Shown: piece by piece, positions 47,521 to 56,822 of the stretch
Numbering within the stretch: position 1 is the first letter of the stretch
Layout of the letters: the number at the start of each line of letters is the position of its first letter
From: Zobellia laminariae
GTDB lineage: Bacteria > Bacteroidota > Bacteroidia > Flavobacteriales > Flavobacteriaceae
Assembly (NCBI RefSeq): GCF_009725995.1
Contig: NZ_RCNS01000002.1
Span: 372,001-436,000 of the forward strand
Reading direction: 5' to 3'
Length of the DNA stretch: 64,000 bases
Made by a program: the position numbers and the translations under genes
Notes under the pieces: model-generated
What the model saw: only the letters and a program-made list of their open reading frames with translations
What the model was told of the DNA's origin: nothing
Database searches by the model: none

Positions 47521-48408
47521 TTATGAAAATTGAGCAGAAACCTTTTCGGCTTTTCTAGACTCACTATAATCATAGAAACCTTCACCTGATTTTACACCTA
47601 ATTTTTTAGCCATTACCATATTTACTAATAACGGACAAGGTGCATATTTAGGGTTTTTGAAGCCATCGTGCATGACATTCAGAATTGATAGGCATACATC
47701 AAGACCAATAAAATCTGCTAATTGAAGAGGGCCCATTGGGTGCGCCATACCTAATTTCATTACGGTATCTATTTCTGACACACCAGCAACGCCATTATAC
47801 AGAGTTTCAATAGCCTCGTTAATCATAGGCATTAAAATTCTGTTGGCAACAAAACCAGGGTAATCATTTACTTCAGTAGGCGTTTTTCCTAGTTCTGTAG
47901 ATAACTGCATGATTTGCTGTGTAGTTTCGTCAGAAGTACTATACCCGCGAATAATCTCTACCAATTGCATGATAGGCACTGGATTCATAAAGTGCATGCC
48001 AATTACTTTCTGTGGGCGGTTTGTTGCCGCCGCAATCTGGGTGATGGATATAGAGGATGTATTGGTTGCAAGAATTGTATTCTCATCGCAAATAGCATCT
48101 AATTCTTTAAAAATACTCAGTTTTACGGTCAGGTTTTCAGAAGCCGCTTCAACTACCAAGTCTACGTTTGCAACACCTTCTCTTAAAATAGTAAAAGTTG
48201 AAATGTTGTTTAAAGTAGTGGTTTTATCACTTTTCGTAATCTTTTCTTTGGCCAACATTCTGTCAAGATTTTTCGTAATGGTCGTCAACCCTTTGGCTAG
48301 CGAATCTTCAGAAATATCAATCAAGTTTACTTTATGGCCATTTTGAGCAAAAACATGGGCTATTCCATTTCCCATGGTACCCGCGCCTATAACCGCTATA
48401 TGTTGCAT
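47521..48408 (-). CDS. hbd: 3-hydroxybutyryl-CoA dehydrogenase
   Basis: A 295-residue enzyme of short-chain 3-hydroxyacyl-CoA oxidation/reduction. NAD motif AVIGAGTMGNGIAHVFAQNGHKV; catalytic His in MHFMNPVPIMQLVEII (about residue 139), then VNDYPGFVANRILMPMINEAI and the C-terminal MKLGMAHPMGPLQLADFIGLDVCLSI. Length and motifs are those of single-domain Hbd rather than FadB. It could feed butyryl-CoA or PHB-type metabolism or amino acid degradation; no pathway partner is adjacent. Confidence 0.94.
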   Translation of the reverse strand: MQHIAVIGAGTMGNGIAHVFAQNGHKVNLIDISEDSLAKGLTTITKNLDRMLAKEKITKSDKTTTLNNISTFTILREGVANVDLVVEAASENLTVKLSIFKELDAICDENTILATNTSSISITQIAAATNRPQKVIGMHFMNPVPIMQLVEIIRGYSTSDETTQQIMQLSTELGKTPTEVNDYPGFVANRILMPMINEAIETLYNGVAGVSEIDTVMKLGMAHPMGPLQLADFIGLDVCLSILNVMHDGFKNPKYAPCPLLVNMVMAKKLGVKSGEGFYDYSESRKAEKVSAQFS

Positions 48409-48426
48409 GTGTGGTGTTTTATAATT

Positions 48427-49386
48427 CTAAAATGAAGCAATAATCTGCAAGGCTACTTTTAGTGCTTGCGTACCTTGCTTTAAGCTTACGATTGGTGTAG
48501 TGTCGTTGGCAATGGCGTCGGCAAAACTCTCTAGCTCGTCTAGAATTGCATTGTTTGTTCCCACCTCTGGGTTTTCAAAATAGATTTGTTTTTTTTCGCC
48601 TTCTGCGTTTTGAAGTACCATATCAAAATCGCCCACTTTTGCCGGAGCGTCTTTCATTTTTACTACTTCAACTTTCTTCTCTAAGAAGTCTACGGATATG
48701 TAGGCATCCTTTTGAAAGAAGCGTGATTTACGCATATTCTTCAATGAAATTCTACTGGCCGTTAAATTTGCTACACAGCCATTTTCAAATTCTATTCGCG
48801 CATTAGCAATATCAGGGGATTTACTAATGACCGACACGCCACTGGCATTAATTTGTTTCACCTCAGAGTTTACTACGCTAAGAATGGCATCTATATCATG
48901 AATCATTAAATCAAGAACCACTGGAACATCCGTTCCGCGAGGATTAAATTCCGCCAAACGATGACTCTCAATAAACATAGGAGTGTTAATCTGATGTTTT
49001 ACTGCAGAAAACGCAGGATTAAAACGCTCTACATGTCCTACTTGCCCTTTTACGTTATACTTTTTTTCTAGTTCTAGAAGCGCTGTGGCTTCTTCGTAAG
49101 TATTAGTTATGGGCTTTTCTATGAAGATATGTTTTCCCTTTTCTATGGCCTTTTTGGCACAATCAAAATGAGAAAGGGTAGGGGTTACAATATCAACCAC
49201 ATCTACCGCATCTATAAGTTTATTAATGTTGTCATAGTAGTGGTATCCAAATTCGTCCGCTACTTTTTTTCCGTTTATGGCATCTGCATCATAGAAACCA
49301 ACCAATTCATATTTGTCCGATTCGTTAAGCAGACGTAAATGTATTTTTCCTAAATGACCTGCGCCTAATACGCCAACTCTAAGCAT
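48427..49386 (-). CDS. Gfo/Idh/MocA family oxidoreductase
   Basis: A 319-residue NAD(P)-dependent oxidoreductase: Rossmann start VGVLGAGHLGKIHLRLL (residues 4-20), the DAVDVVDIVTPT strand, and the dinucleotide-proximal EKPITNTYEEA near residue 96, followed by a C-terminal alpha/beta substrate domain (GHVERFNPAF, LMIHDIDAILSVV with conserved His-Asp). Substrates in this family are sugars, inositols or biliverdin-like molecules; the target here is unknown. It lies 18 bases upstream of hbd and 54 bases past hbd's neighbour boundary, so the two are likely cotranscribed. Confidence 0.9.
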   Translation of the reverse strand: MLRVGVLGAGHLGKIHLRLLNESDKYELVGFYDADAINGKKVADEFGYHYYDNINKLIDAVDVVDIVTPTLSHFDCAKKAIEKGKHIFIEKPITNTYEEATALLELEKKYNVKGQVGHVERFNPAFSAVKHQINTPMFIESHRLAEFNPRGTDVPVVLDLMIHDIDAILSVVNSEVKQINASGVSVISKSPDIANARIEFENGCVANLTASRISLKNMRKSRFFQKDAYISVDFLEKKVEVVKMKDAPAKVGDFDMVLQNAEGEKKQIYFENPEVGTNNAILDELESFADAIANDTTPIVSLKQGTQALKVALQIIASF

Positions 49387-49548
49387 AATTTCAATTTATA
49401 TCAAAAATAAGGATACTTTAGGAGTTTTCGGGTTTGATTGGATAAGATTCAGTTTTGAAAATCTTTTAAAAAATGAAGGCTGACATTTAGGCGGAATACT
49501 TGTGAATTGAAGATTTACAAGTTAACTTTACGTTCCAAAACCAAACCG

Positions 49549-50190
49549 TTGAGAGATACTTTAAAACATAGGGGAATGCGTAATAAGCTGGCCGAAATAT
49601 TGGTAGCTAAAGGCATAACCGATAAAAATGTACTGGAAGCCATACGTACCATACCGAGGCATTTATTTATGGATAGCAGTTTTGAAGGCCATGCCTATCA
49701 AGACAAAGCTTTTCCGATAGGGGCAGACCAGACTATCTCACAACCATACACCGTTGCTTTCCAATCAGAATTGTTGGAAGTAAAACCTGATCATAAAATT
49801 TTAGAAATAGGAACGGGTAGCGGATACCAAACTGCGGTATTATTACTTTTAAGATCAAAGGTTTATACGATAGAACGCCAATCCGAACTTTTTAAGAAAA
49901 CTAAAATTTTCTTTAGAAAAATGGGATATCGCCCAAAGAAACTCATTTTTGGGGATGGTTATAAAGGTCTACCAGGGGAAGCTCCTTATGACGGAATTAT
50001 TGTTACTGCAGGAGCACCGGAAGTGCCAAAGGCACTTATGAGTCAATTAAAAATTGGCGGAAGATTGGTAATACCCGTGGGAACAGATGACCAAATCATG
50101 ACATTGTTTATTCGAAAATCTGAAAAAGAATTCGAAAAGAAGGAATTCGGTTCTTTCCGTTTTGTACCGCTTCTTGAAAATAAGAATTAA
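49549..50190 (+). CDS. pcm: Protein-L-isoaspartate O-methyltransferase
   Basis: A 213-residue SAM-dependent repair enzyme for isomerised Asp/Asn residues. Core motifs: AIRTIPRHLFMDSSFEGHAYQDKAFPIGADQTISQPYTVA, the SAM loop LEIGTGSGYQTAVLLL, and DGIIVTAGAPEVPKALMSQLKIGGRLVIPVG. No ATG lies at a family-like position; TTG at 49549 (LRDTLKHRGMRNKL) gives the usual length, whereas the TTG at 49507 adds 14 basic residues, and the ATG at 49576 would remove part of the N-terminal helix. It converges on smpB with 9 bases between stops. Confidence 0.9.
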   Translation: MRDTLKHRGMRNKLAEILVAKGITDKNVLEAIRTIPRHLFMDSSFEGHAYQDKAFPIGADQTISQPYTVAFQSELLEVKPDHKILEIGTGSGYQTAVLLLLRSKVYTIERQSELFKKTKIFFRKMGYRPKKLIFGDGYKGLPGEAPYDGIIVTAGAPEVPKALMSQLKIGGRLVIPVGTDDQIMTLFIRKSEKEFEKKEFGSFRFVPLLENKN

Positions 50191-50199
50191 GCAATCAAT

Positions 50200-50664
50200 T
50201 TAATTATTGAAACTTTTCTTTATTCTTGAAAGGTCACGTTGGTTATCGCGGTCTTTTAGGGTTTCACGCTTGTCATATAGTTTTTTACCCTTACCTAGCG
50301 CAATTTTTAACTTGGCTAGACCTCTATCGTTTGTGAATAGGTTTAAAGGCACAATTGTAAAACCAGAGGTGGTGACTTCTTTGCGCAATTTAGTAAGCTC
50401 TCGCTTATTCATGAGTAACTTACGTTCAGCCTTTGGCTTGTGATTATAGTGGGAAGCGTGAGAGTACTCATCAATTTGCATGTTAATGACAAAAAGCTCT
50501 CCACGGTCGTTAAACTCGCAAAAACTCTGAGTTATTGACGCTTTACCTTCTCGGATAGATTTTATTTCAGTTCCAGCCAAAACAATACCCGCTACATAGG
50601 TGTCTATGAACTCGTATTCAAACTTGGCTTTTTTATTCTTTATGTTAACGTTCTTTTGAACCAT
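50200..50664 (-). CDS. smpB: SsrA-binding protein SmpB
   Basis: A 154-residue partner of tmRNA in rescue of stalled ribosomes. It has the OB-fold strands FEYEFIDTYVAGIVLAGTEIKSIREGKAS, FVINMQIDEYSHASHYNHKPKAERKLLMNKREL, and the basic tail KGKKLYDKRETLKDRDNQRDLSRI typical of SmpB. The ssrA gene itself is not in this window. It is convergent with pcm and separated by 112 bases from the next minus-strand gene upstream. Confidence 0.96.
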   Translation of the reverse strand: MVQKNVNIKNKKAKFEYEFIDTYVAGIVLAGTEIKSIREGKASITQSFCEFNDRGELFVINMQIDEYSHASHYNHKPKAERKLLMNKRELTKLRKEVTTSGFTIVPLNLFTNDRGLAKLKIALGKGKKLYDKRETLKDRDNQRDLSRIKKSFNN

Positions 50665-50776
50665 AGCACAAAAATAGTGAAGTTCCCTAAATTATAGGCT
50701 AATTCATAGGTATAGAAAACTGATAGGGGTATATTATAAATTGATACCGCTTTACTTTATTCGTTCAGGAATGAGG

Positions 50777-51334
50777 TTACCGCTCTTTTGGGCAGTTGCA
50801 ATTAATGTGAATTTTTTGTGAAGTGGCTTGACCGTTAGCGAGTTGAACAATGAAAAGACTACCATTATCGTTATCGTCCATTTCATAATACAAATCTTCG
50901 CCAATCATTTTATTTACAAATTCAGGCGTTGTATTGCTATGACCTACAACAAGGACTTTTTTACCTAAATTATCGGTCTTAAACTGTTCTATATTTACGT
51001 TCTGCGGCTCGTAGTATTTTACATCAAGCTCTTTTTTTACAGCAGTTGGTGCTGCGGTCATAGAAGTTCTTTCGTAGTCTGTGGTATAAATAACGTCTAG
51101 TTCAACGTCCTTTAGAATTTCGGCCCAATGCATGGCTCTTCCCAAACCACGTTGATTTAATTCTGGATCTGTGTTTTCTGGATCTGATCGGTCTTTTTCC
51201 GCATGGCGAATAAAATAGAAGGTAGAAACAATACCTTTGGCGTTTGTATCTTGGTCTGCTTTTTGACCGTCTTTGCAACTTGCTAAAATTAACGTGACAA
51301 AAAGGATAATATAAAGGGATTTGATCCGTTGCAT
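50777..51334 (-). CDS. Histidine phosphatase lipoprotein
   Basis: A 185-residue member of the phosphoglycerate mutase/histidine phosphatase clan with a lipoprotein signal (ILFVTLILASC, Cys20). The catalytic RHAE motif is FYFIRHAEKDRSD, the second His is in VLVVGHSNTTPEFVN, and DVIYTTDYERTSMTA carries the second Arg/Thr. The C-terminal end has a CNCPKER cysteine pair. Exported members of this clan are phytase-like or SixA-like; the substrate is unknown. It is divergent from the PorP-like gene 96 bases away. Confidence 0.88.
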   Translation of the reverse strand: MQRIKSLYIILFVTLILASCKDGQKADQDTNAKGIVSTFYFIRHAEKDRSDPENTDPELNQRGLGRAMHWAEILKDVELDVIYTTDYERTSMTAAPTAVKKELDVKYYEPQNVNIEQFKTDNLGKKVLVVGHSNTTPEFVNKMIGEDLYYEMDDNDNGSLFIVQLANGQATSQKIHINCNCPKER

Positions 51335-51430
51335 AATAAGTAATAGTTTTTGGTTGAAAACTCTTGCATAAATGTTAACTAAATTTATACAAAAAAAGTA
51401 TGTAAGAATACTGGTTTTTGTTTTTTTGTT

Positions 51431-53218
51431 ATGATGCTCAGAACTATATATACATTTCTTTTTTTATTGTCTGTTTTGGTTCTGCGGAGTCAAGAATCTC
51501 GTTTGCCTGCAGATTTAAGACAGCATAATTTAACGACTTATAATGCAAGTCTATTTAACCCGGCATTTTCGGTAGATAGGAATAATGCCAATTCTTTGGC
51601 GTATTGGGTGCGTTGGCAATGGCAAACTATTGATGGTAACCCTACTACCCAATTTTTAAATTACACAAGAAAATTAAATAATAAGTCTACTGTTGGCGCT
51701 GCATTTTTTCAGCAAAATACAGGTATCTATTTTGATACAGGCGGTGTTATCAATTACGCATATAGCTTTGATCTTAATGAAACTGTAAAACTATCGGTAG
51801 GAGCTAATGTTTTTGGGTTTAAGCAATCTTTGGCGGATGACCGTTTTATTGTTGACCCAGATTTTCCGTTGCCGCAATCGTCATCTGTTGATGATTTTAT
51901 TTTGCAAATGGCCCCAGGTGTTAGCCTTAGTGTAGAGAGACTTACGTTGGGCTTTGCTTCTGAAAATTTATTCGATTATAATTTTACCGAAAAAGAAGTT
52001 AACACGGAAAAGGAAGATAAAGTGTACATGGGTCTTGTTTCCTATGATTTTCCGGTAAGACTGGGGGCTGCAATGAATGCCTTTGTGCGTCCGTCTATGT
52101 ACTTGCGAACTATTCCGGGGCAGGCCAATCAAATTGGTTTTAATGCTCTTTTGAATACCAATAAATATTGGGGGCAGTTAGGATTCAATAACTTCTATGG
52201 ATATGGTGTAGGTGTTGGTGGCACATTTTTTAATCATGTGTCTCTAGGTGCGCTTGTAGAGTTTGGAGCAGATTCATCAGTAAGTACAGAATCTTCTTTT
52301 GAGTTGATGGCTGCCTATTACTTCGGTAAGCCCGAAGAGCGCCATAAAATGATTGGCTCTGTAGTGTCAGAAGAAAATGAGTTAGAGCAAATAGAATCTG
52401 CGGCAATAGCTGAAGCGGAAGCAGAAGAGGAAAAGAAGAAAGAAGCGCTTACCGAAGAACTTGAAAAAACAGAGGAACTGGCAGAAGAGTCTAAATCAGA
52501 AGAGAAACTAGCCAAAAAACAAGAAAAGGAACGTCGCAAGCGGGAAAAAACCGCTCAAGATTCTATAGCAAAAGCAGAAAAAGAAACTGCTTTAGCTTTA
52601 AAGAAAGAAGAGAAACGTCTTCAGAAAGAAGCTGAAGAGCAAATGAAAGTAGAAGAGGCGCTAGCAGAAGCGACTGAAAAAGAGGTTTTACAAGAGAAGG
52701 AAGACATTGCCCAAAAATCTAAAGCGGCTGAACTTGCGAAAATTGAAGAAGCAGAGAAGGCAAGAAAATTAGGGGCAATCAATAAAGCCAAAAAAGAAGA
52801 AGCGTTGGCTGAGGCACGAAAAATTAAAGAAGCAAAAGAGAAAGCTGAAGCGGCCGCTGCGGCTGCAGTAATCTCTGCCCAAGAGAAAGTAACTCAAGAA
52901 ACTAAACTAGTACAACGAGAAGTGGTTACACCTCGTAAAGGCGAGAAGTATGAAGAAGTAAAAGCAGAGGCCGGACTTGAGCCGGGCTATTACTTGATAG
53001 CAAATGTGTTTGGTACCAAAAAGTACTTTGATGCCTTTGTGGCGGATTTAGAGAGAAAAGGACTTCAGCCAGATTCATTCATACGGAGCAAGAACAAATT
53101 CCATTACGTGTACTTAAACCGTTTTGATACCATGGGGCAAGCTAGAAAGGCTAGAGACAGTAATTTTGAAGGTAAGTTCAGCGGAAAAACTTGGATTTTT
53201 AGAGTCGTAGGAAAATAA
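51431..53218 (+). CDS. PorP/SprF family protein with coiled coil and SPOR-like C-terminus
   Basis: A 595-residue protein in three parts. (1) After a signal peptide (LLSVLVLRSQ), residues about 25-305 form the beta-barrel of the type IX secretion-associated PorP/SprF family, beginning with the diagnostic LTTYNASLFNPAFSVDR and with many alternating strands (VGAAFFQQNTGIYFDTGG). (2) Residues about 310-505 are an extremely charged Glu/Lys/Ala-rich segment with heptad-like repeats. (3) The last 80 residues (GYYLIANVFGTKKYFDAFVADLERKG) resemble a SPOR domain, which binds denuded peptidoglycan. It could link an outer-membrane channel or adhesin anchor to the cell wall; this is inference. Neighbours give no further clue. 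Confidence 0.85.
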   Translation: MMLRTIYTFLFLLSVLVLRSQESRLPADLRQHNLTTYNASLFNPAFSVDRNNANSLAYWVRWQWQTIDGNPTTQFLNYTRKLNNKSTVGAAFFQQNTGIYFDTGGVINYAYSFDLNETVKLSVGANVFGFKQSLADDRFIVDPDFPLPQSSSVDDFILQMAPGVSLSVERLTLGFASENLFDYNFTEKEVNTEKEDKVYMGLVSYDFPVRLGAAMNAFVRPSMYLRTIPGQANQIGFNALLNTNKYWGQLGFNNFYGYGVGVGGTFFNHVSLGALVEFGADSSVSTESSFELMAAYYFGKPEERHKMIGSVVSEENELEQIESAAIAEAEAEEEKKKEALTEELEKTEELAEESKSEEKLAKKQEKERRKREKTAQDSIAKAEKETALALKKEEKRLQKEAEEQMKVEEALAEATEKEVLQEKEDIAQKSKAAELAKIEEAEKARKLGAINKAKKEEALAEARKIKEAKEKAEAAAAAAVISAQEKVTQETKLVQREVVTPRKGEKYEEVKAEAGLEPGYYLIANVFGTKKYFDAFVADLERKGLQPDSFIRSKNKFHYVYLNRFDTMGQARKARDSNFEGKFSGKTWIFRVVGK

Positions 53219-53338
53219 GATAAATTGATGACAGGACACATTGAATTTTAGCTAAGTACCATTGATACGTTAACTAGGTGAATTGTTGAATCTTTAAAAT
53301 CAGAGATCTGTCGAATACAAAAATAAAAATCAGCCTAA

Positions 53339-53935
53339 TTACTTCTTAAGCTCTTTTTTGATTAGAACTTCTAGATAAGCGATGGTGTTGGTAAGGTATT
53401 TTTTGTCACTTGTCATTGTAGCCATGGCAATAGCACCTTGAATCATTGTAAAAAGTTGTTTTGCAAATTGCGTAGGGGTAACCGGGAGATGTAATTCCTT
53501 TTTCTTAACTCCGTCTTCCAGAACTAAGGCAATCTTTCCTTCCATTTCTTTTATTACTTCCTTATTTGCCGCAACTAGCAATCCGTTGTTATGTTGCGCA
53601 TCTACACCAGTGTTTAAAATAGGGCAGCCACCCATGCTTAGCGTGAATGTATCGTAATTTCTGTAGAAATCAGTTAGGTTGCCAAGTTTGTCAAGGGCAT
53701 TGTTCTTTTCTGCGAGCACTTCATCTATTTTAGATAGAAGTAAGTTGCTGTTGTATTGGTAAGCAGATAGTGCTAAGGCTTCTTTATTTTCAAAATTACC
53801 GTAAATAGCTCCTTTTGTAAGTCCAGTGGCTTCAGTAAGGTCGCTCATACTGGTACCTATATAGCCGTGTTTGTTAAAAACGGAGGCAACAGTTTCAATA
53901 ATAAAGGCTGTAGTTCTTTCGGCTTTTGTAGACAT
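53339..53935 (-). CDS. TetR/AcrR family transcriptional regulator
   Basis: A 198-residue repressor-type regulator. The N-terminal helix-turn-helix is ERTTAFIIETVASVFNKHGYIGTSMSDLTEATGLTKGAIYGNFENKEAL (about residues 6-55), with GLTKGAIYGNF the recognition region. The C-terminal domain resembles the group with a GCPILNTGVDAQHNN segment near residue 100. It controls unknown genes; its own upstream has an ATAC-type palindrome at 53967-53986, so autoregulation is likely. No efflux gene is adjacent. It is convergent with the PorP-like gene and separated from clpB by a terminator. Confidence 0.92.
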   Translation of the reverse strand: MSTKAERTTAFIIETVASVFNKHGYIGTSMSDLTEATGLTKGAIYGNFENKEALALSAYQYNSNLLLSKIDEVLAEKNNALDKLGNLTDFYRNYDTFTLSMGGCPILNTGVDAQHNNGLLVAANKEVIKEMEGKIALVLEDGVKKKELHLPVTPTQFAKQLFTMIQGAIAMATMTSDKKYLTNTIAYLEVLIKKELKK

Positions 53936-53966
53936 AGGGTGCAGTTTTATACGAAGATAAATAATT

Positions 53967-53986
53967 TATATACTGTATGGTATATA
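53967..53986. promoter_or_regulatory. Candidate TetR operator
   Basis: TATATAC-tgtatg-GTATATA, a 7-bp perfect inverted repeat with a 6-bp centre, ending 31 bases before the regulator's start. The spacing and ATAC/GTAT arms are typical of TetR-family operators. Confidence 0.55.
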
Positions 53987-53996
53987 GTAAGCGAAA

Positions 53997-54024
53997 AAAA
54001 GCACCCTTTTTTAAGGGTGCTTTT
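53997..54024 (-). terminator. clpB terminator
   Basis: Perfect 12-bp stem AAAAGCACCCTT (53997-54008) with TTTT loop and partner 54013-54024, 31 bases past the clpB stop, leading into a T run on the minus strand. Confidence 0.9.
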
Positions 54025-54055
54025 AAAATTCTACTGTTATTTAAAGTTAAAGCAT

Positions 54056-56656
54056 TTATTCTACCAATTCATCTTGATTTCTAAATACCAGTTCATTATT
54101 AAAGGAATCAATGAGAACAATACTTTCCGCTTTTATATTACCGCTTAAAAGTTCTTTAGAAAGACTGTTTAAAACGTCTTTCTGTATTACCCTTTTTATG
54201 GGACGAGCTCCGTATTGTGGGTCATAACCCTTATTGGCCAAGTAATTAATTGCTTCTTCTGTAGCATCAATAGTAATATGTTGCTTAGCAATGTTTTTCT
54301 TTAAGCCATCTAACTGTAGTCTAACAATTTTGGTAATATCCTCACGACTTAGCGGCGTAAACATAATAATATCGTCAATCCTGTTAAGGAATTCAGGTCG
54401 TATTGTTTTTCGCAATAATCCAAGAACTTCTACTCGTGCAGCTTCAGTTGCACTGTAAGGGTCTTTGCTGTTTTCGAATTTTTCTTGAATAATATTACTA
54501 CCCATATTACTGGTCATAATTATAATACTATTCTTGAAGTCTGCAACACGTCCTTTATTATCCGTCAACCTTCCTTCATCTAATACTTGCAATAAAATAT
54601 TGAAAGTATCAGGGTGTGCTTTTTCAATTTCATCAAGCAGTATTACGGAGTATGGTCTTCTGCGCACAGCTTCTGTTAATTGACCACCTTCATCATAACC
54701 TACGTATCCTGGAGGCGCTCCTACCAATCTACTTACTGAGTGGCGCTCTTGATATTCGCTCATGTCAATACGGGTCATTGCACTTTCATCATCAAAAAGA
54801 TAGGATGCCAAAGTTTTTGCTAACTCAGTCTTACCAACCCCAGTTGTACCTAGGAATAGAAATGAACCAATAGGCCTGTTGGAATCTTGTAATCCGGCGC
54901 GACTTCTTCTTATAGCATCTGATACCGCCTCAATAGCTTCATTTTGACCAACTACTCTTTTGTGTAATACTTTCTCTAGTTGTAAAAGTTTTTCACGCTC
55001 GCTTTGCAACATTTTTTTCACTGGTATTCCAGTCCATTTTGCTACAACTTCGGCAATGTCTTCATTGGTAACTTCCTCTTTTATTAGCGTATCTCCCAAT
55101 TGCTGTTCATCTAATACTACTTGGAGGTCTGCCAATTTTTCTTGAGATTCTTTTATCTTACCGTATCTTAGCTCAGCTACTTTACCGTAATCACCATTAC
55201 GCTCAGCACGTTCTGCTTCAACTTTATATCCTTCTATATCCTGTTTAGTTTTTTGAATCTCATCTACAACCGATTTTTCACTTTCCCATTTGGCAAAGAG
55301 TTCATTACGGTCTTCTTTGAAGTTCGCTAAATCAACATTCAATACTTTTAGTTTAGCCTTGTCGTCCTCACGCTTAATCGCTTCTATTTCAATCTCCAGC
55401 TGCATGATCTTACGGTCAAGAACATCTAATTCTTCAGGTTTAGAATTGATTTCCATTCGTAATTTCGCTGCGGCCTCATCCATTAAATCAATAGCCTTAT
55501 CCGGTAAAAAACGATTGGTAATGTAACGTTGAGATAACTCTACCGCTGCAATTACTGCCTCATCTTTAATACGGACTTTATGGTGAGCTTCATATTTTTC
55601 TTTAATACCACGTAAAATTGAAATTGCGCTTTCCGTGTCAGGTTCGTTTACAATTACTTTTTGAAAACGTCTTTCTAAGGCTTTGTCTTTTTCAAAATAC
55701 TTTTGGTATTCATCTAAAGTTGTGGCGCCTATTGCTCTAAGCTCTCCACGTGCTAATGCTGGTTTTAAGATGTTTGCGGCATCCATGGCACCTTGGCCTC
55801 CACCTGCACCAACAAGGGTGTGTATCTCATCAATGAACAACACAATATCGCCATCTGAAGATGTAACCTCTTTGATGACTGATTTCAATCGCTCCTCAAA
55901 CTCACCTTTATATTTGGCTCCTGCAATAAGAGCACCCATATCTAAAGAATATATAATTTTATCTTTTAAATTTTCGGGAACATCACCTTGTACAATTCTA
56001 TGCGCAAGTCCTTCGGCTATTGCAGTTTTACCTGTACCTGGTTCACCTACCAATATGGGGTTGTTCTTGGTTCTACGCGATAAAATTTGAAGAATACGGC
56101 GTATTTCCTCATCACGACCAATAACAGGGTCTAACTTTCCGCTATCAGCTAACTGATTAAGGTTTCTGGCATATTTTTCAAGTGAGTTGTAAGTATCCTC
56201 GGCACTTTGTGAAGTAACTTTTCCTCCTTTACGTAACTCATCAATAGCTGCTTTTAAATCTTTTTCAGTAGCGCCTTGATCTTTTAGTATTTGGGCAATT
56301 TTACTTTTAGATTTTAAAATAGCTAATAAAAGATGTTCTATGGAAACAAATTCGTCATCCATCTTTTTGGCAATGATGCTGGCTTCATTTAAAGTCTTCC
56401 CAGCTTCTCTAGATAAAATAATGTCGCCTCCAGAAACTTTTGGAAAGCTTTCTAACTCTTTGTCTAAAATTTGCTGTATTAACGGAACATTGATATTCAA
56501 TTTCTTCAGAATGAATGGAAGAACGTTTTCATCTACTTCCCAAATTGCTTTGAACAAATGTTCGTTCTCTATCTGCTGGTGGCCCAAACCTTGTGCAACC
56601 TGCTGGGCTTGTTGAATAGCCTCCTGAGATTTTGTGGTGTAATTATTAAAGTTCAT
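54056..56656 (-). CDS. clpB: ATP-dependent disaggregase ClpB
   Basis: An 866-residue Hsp100 chaperone that pulls apart aggregated proteins together with DnaK. Order: Clp N-terminal repeats (1-150), first AAA+ domain with GEPGTGKTAIAEGLA (about 205-219), the M-domain coiled coil (about 410-530), second AAA+ domain with GTTGVGKTELAKTLA (about 605-619) and the C-terminal ISFGARPIKRV-like end (YGARPIKRVIQKDVLN). Length is standard for ClpB rather than ClpA or ClpC. It is divergent from ytxJ, and heat-shock control is expected but no sigma-32-like site is clear. Confidence 0.98.
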   Translation of the reverse strand: MNFNNYTTKSQEAIQQAQQVAQGLGHQQIENEHLFKAIWEVDENVLPFILKKLNINVPLIQQILDKELESFPKVSGGDIILSREAGKTLNEASIIAKKMDDEFVSIEHLLLAILKSKSKIAQILKDQGATEKDLKAAIDELRKGGKVTSQSAEDTYNSLEKYARNLNQLADSGKLDPVIGRDEEIRRILQILSRRTKNNPILVGEPGTGKTAIAEGLAHRIVQGDVPENLKDKIIYSLDMGALIAGAKYKGEFEERLKSVIKEVTSSDGDIVLFIDEIHTLVGAGGGQGAMDAANILKPALARGELRAIGATTLDEYQKYFEKDKALERRFQKVIVNEPDTESAISILRGIKEKYEAHHKVRIKDEAVIAAVELSQRYITNRFLPDKAIDLMDEAAAKLRMEINSKPEELDVLDRKIMQLEIEIEAIKREDDKAKLKVLNVDLANFKEDRNELFAKWESEKSVVDEIQKTKQDIEGYKVEAERAERNGDYGKVAELRYGKIKESQEKLADLQVVLDEQQLGDTLIKEEVTNEDIAEVVAKWTGIPVKKMLQSEREKLLQLEKVLHKRVVGQNEAIEAVSDAIRRSRAGLQDSNRPIGSFLFLGTTGVGKTELAKTLASYLFDDESAMTRIDMSEYQERHSVSRLVGAPPGYVGYDEGGQLTEAVRRRPYSVILLDEIEKAHPDTFNILLQVLDEGRLTDNKGRVADFKNSIIIMTSNMGSNIIQEKFENSKDPYSATEAARVEVLGLLRKTIRPEFLNRIDDIIMFTPLSREDITKIVRLQLDGLKKNIAKQHITIDATEEAINYLANKGYDPQYGARPIKRVIQKDVLNSLSKELLSGNIKAESIVLIDSFNNELVFRNQDELVE

Positions 56657-56822
56657 ATGTATATAGTTTTCTAGTGTTATTGTTTATTTTTGATTTAAAT
56701 AAGTCAATAATCTTACCAAGATACATTGCAAGACAAAATGGCGCTTAACATCGCAAATAGCAAGACATTAAGTCAGGTGTAAGTTTTTTAAGAACATCAG
56801 ACTGATACTATAAAAATACGAA

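Noticed and set aside
52318..52539. Serine-rich antisense ORF
   Set aside because: It is the mirror of the Glu/Lys-rich coding repeat of the PorP-like gene, a known artefact of biased codons.
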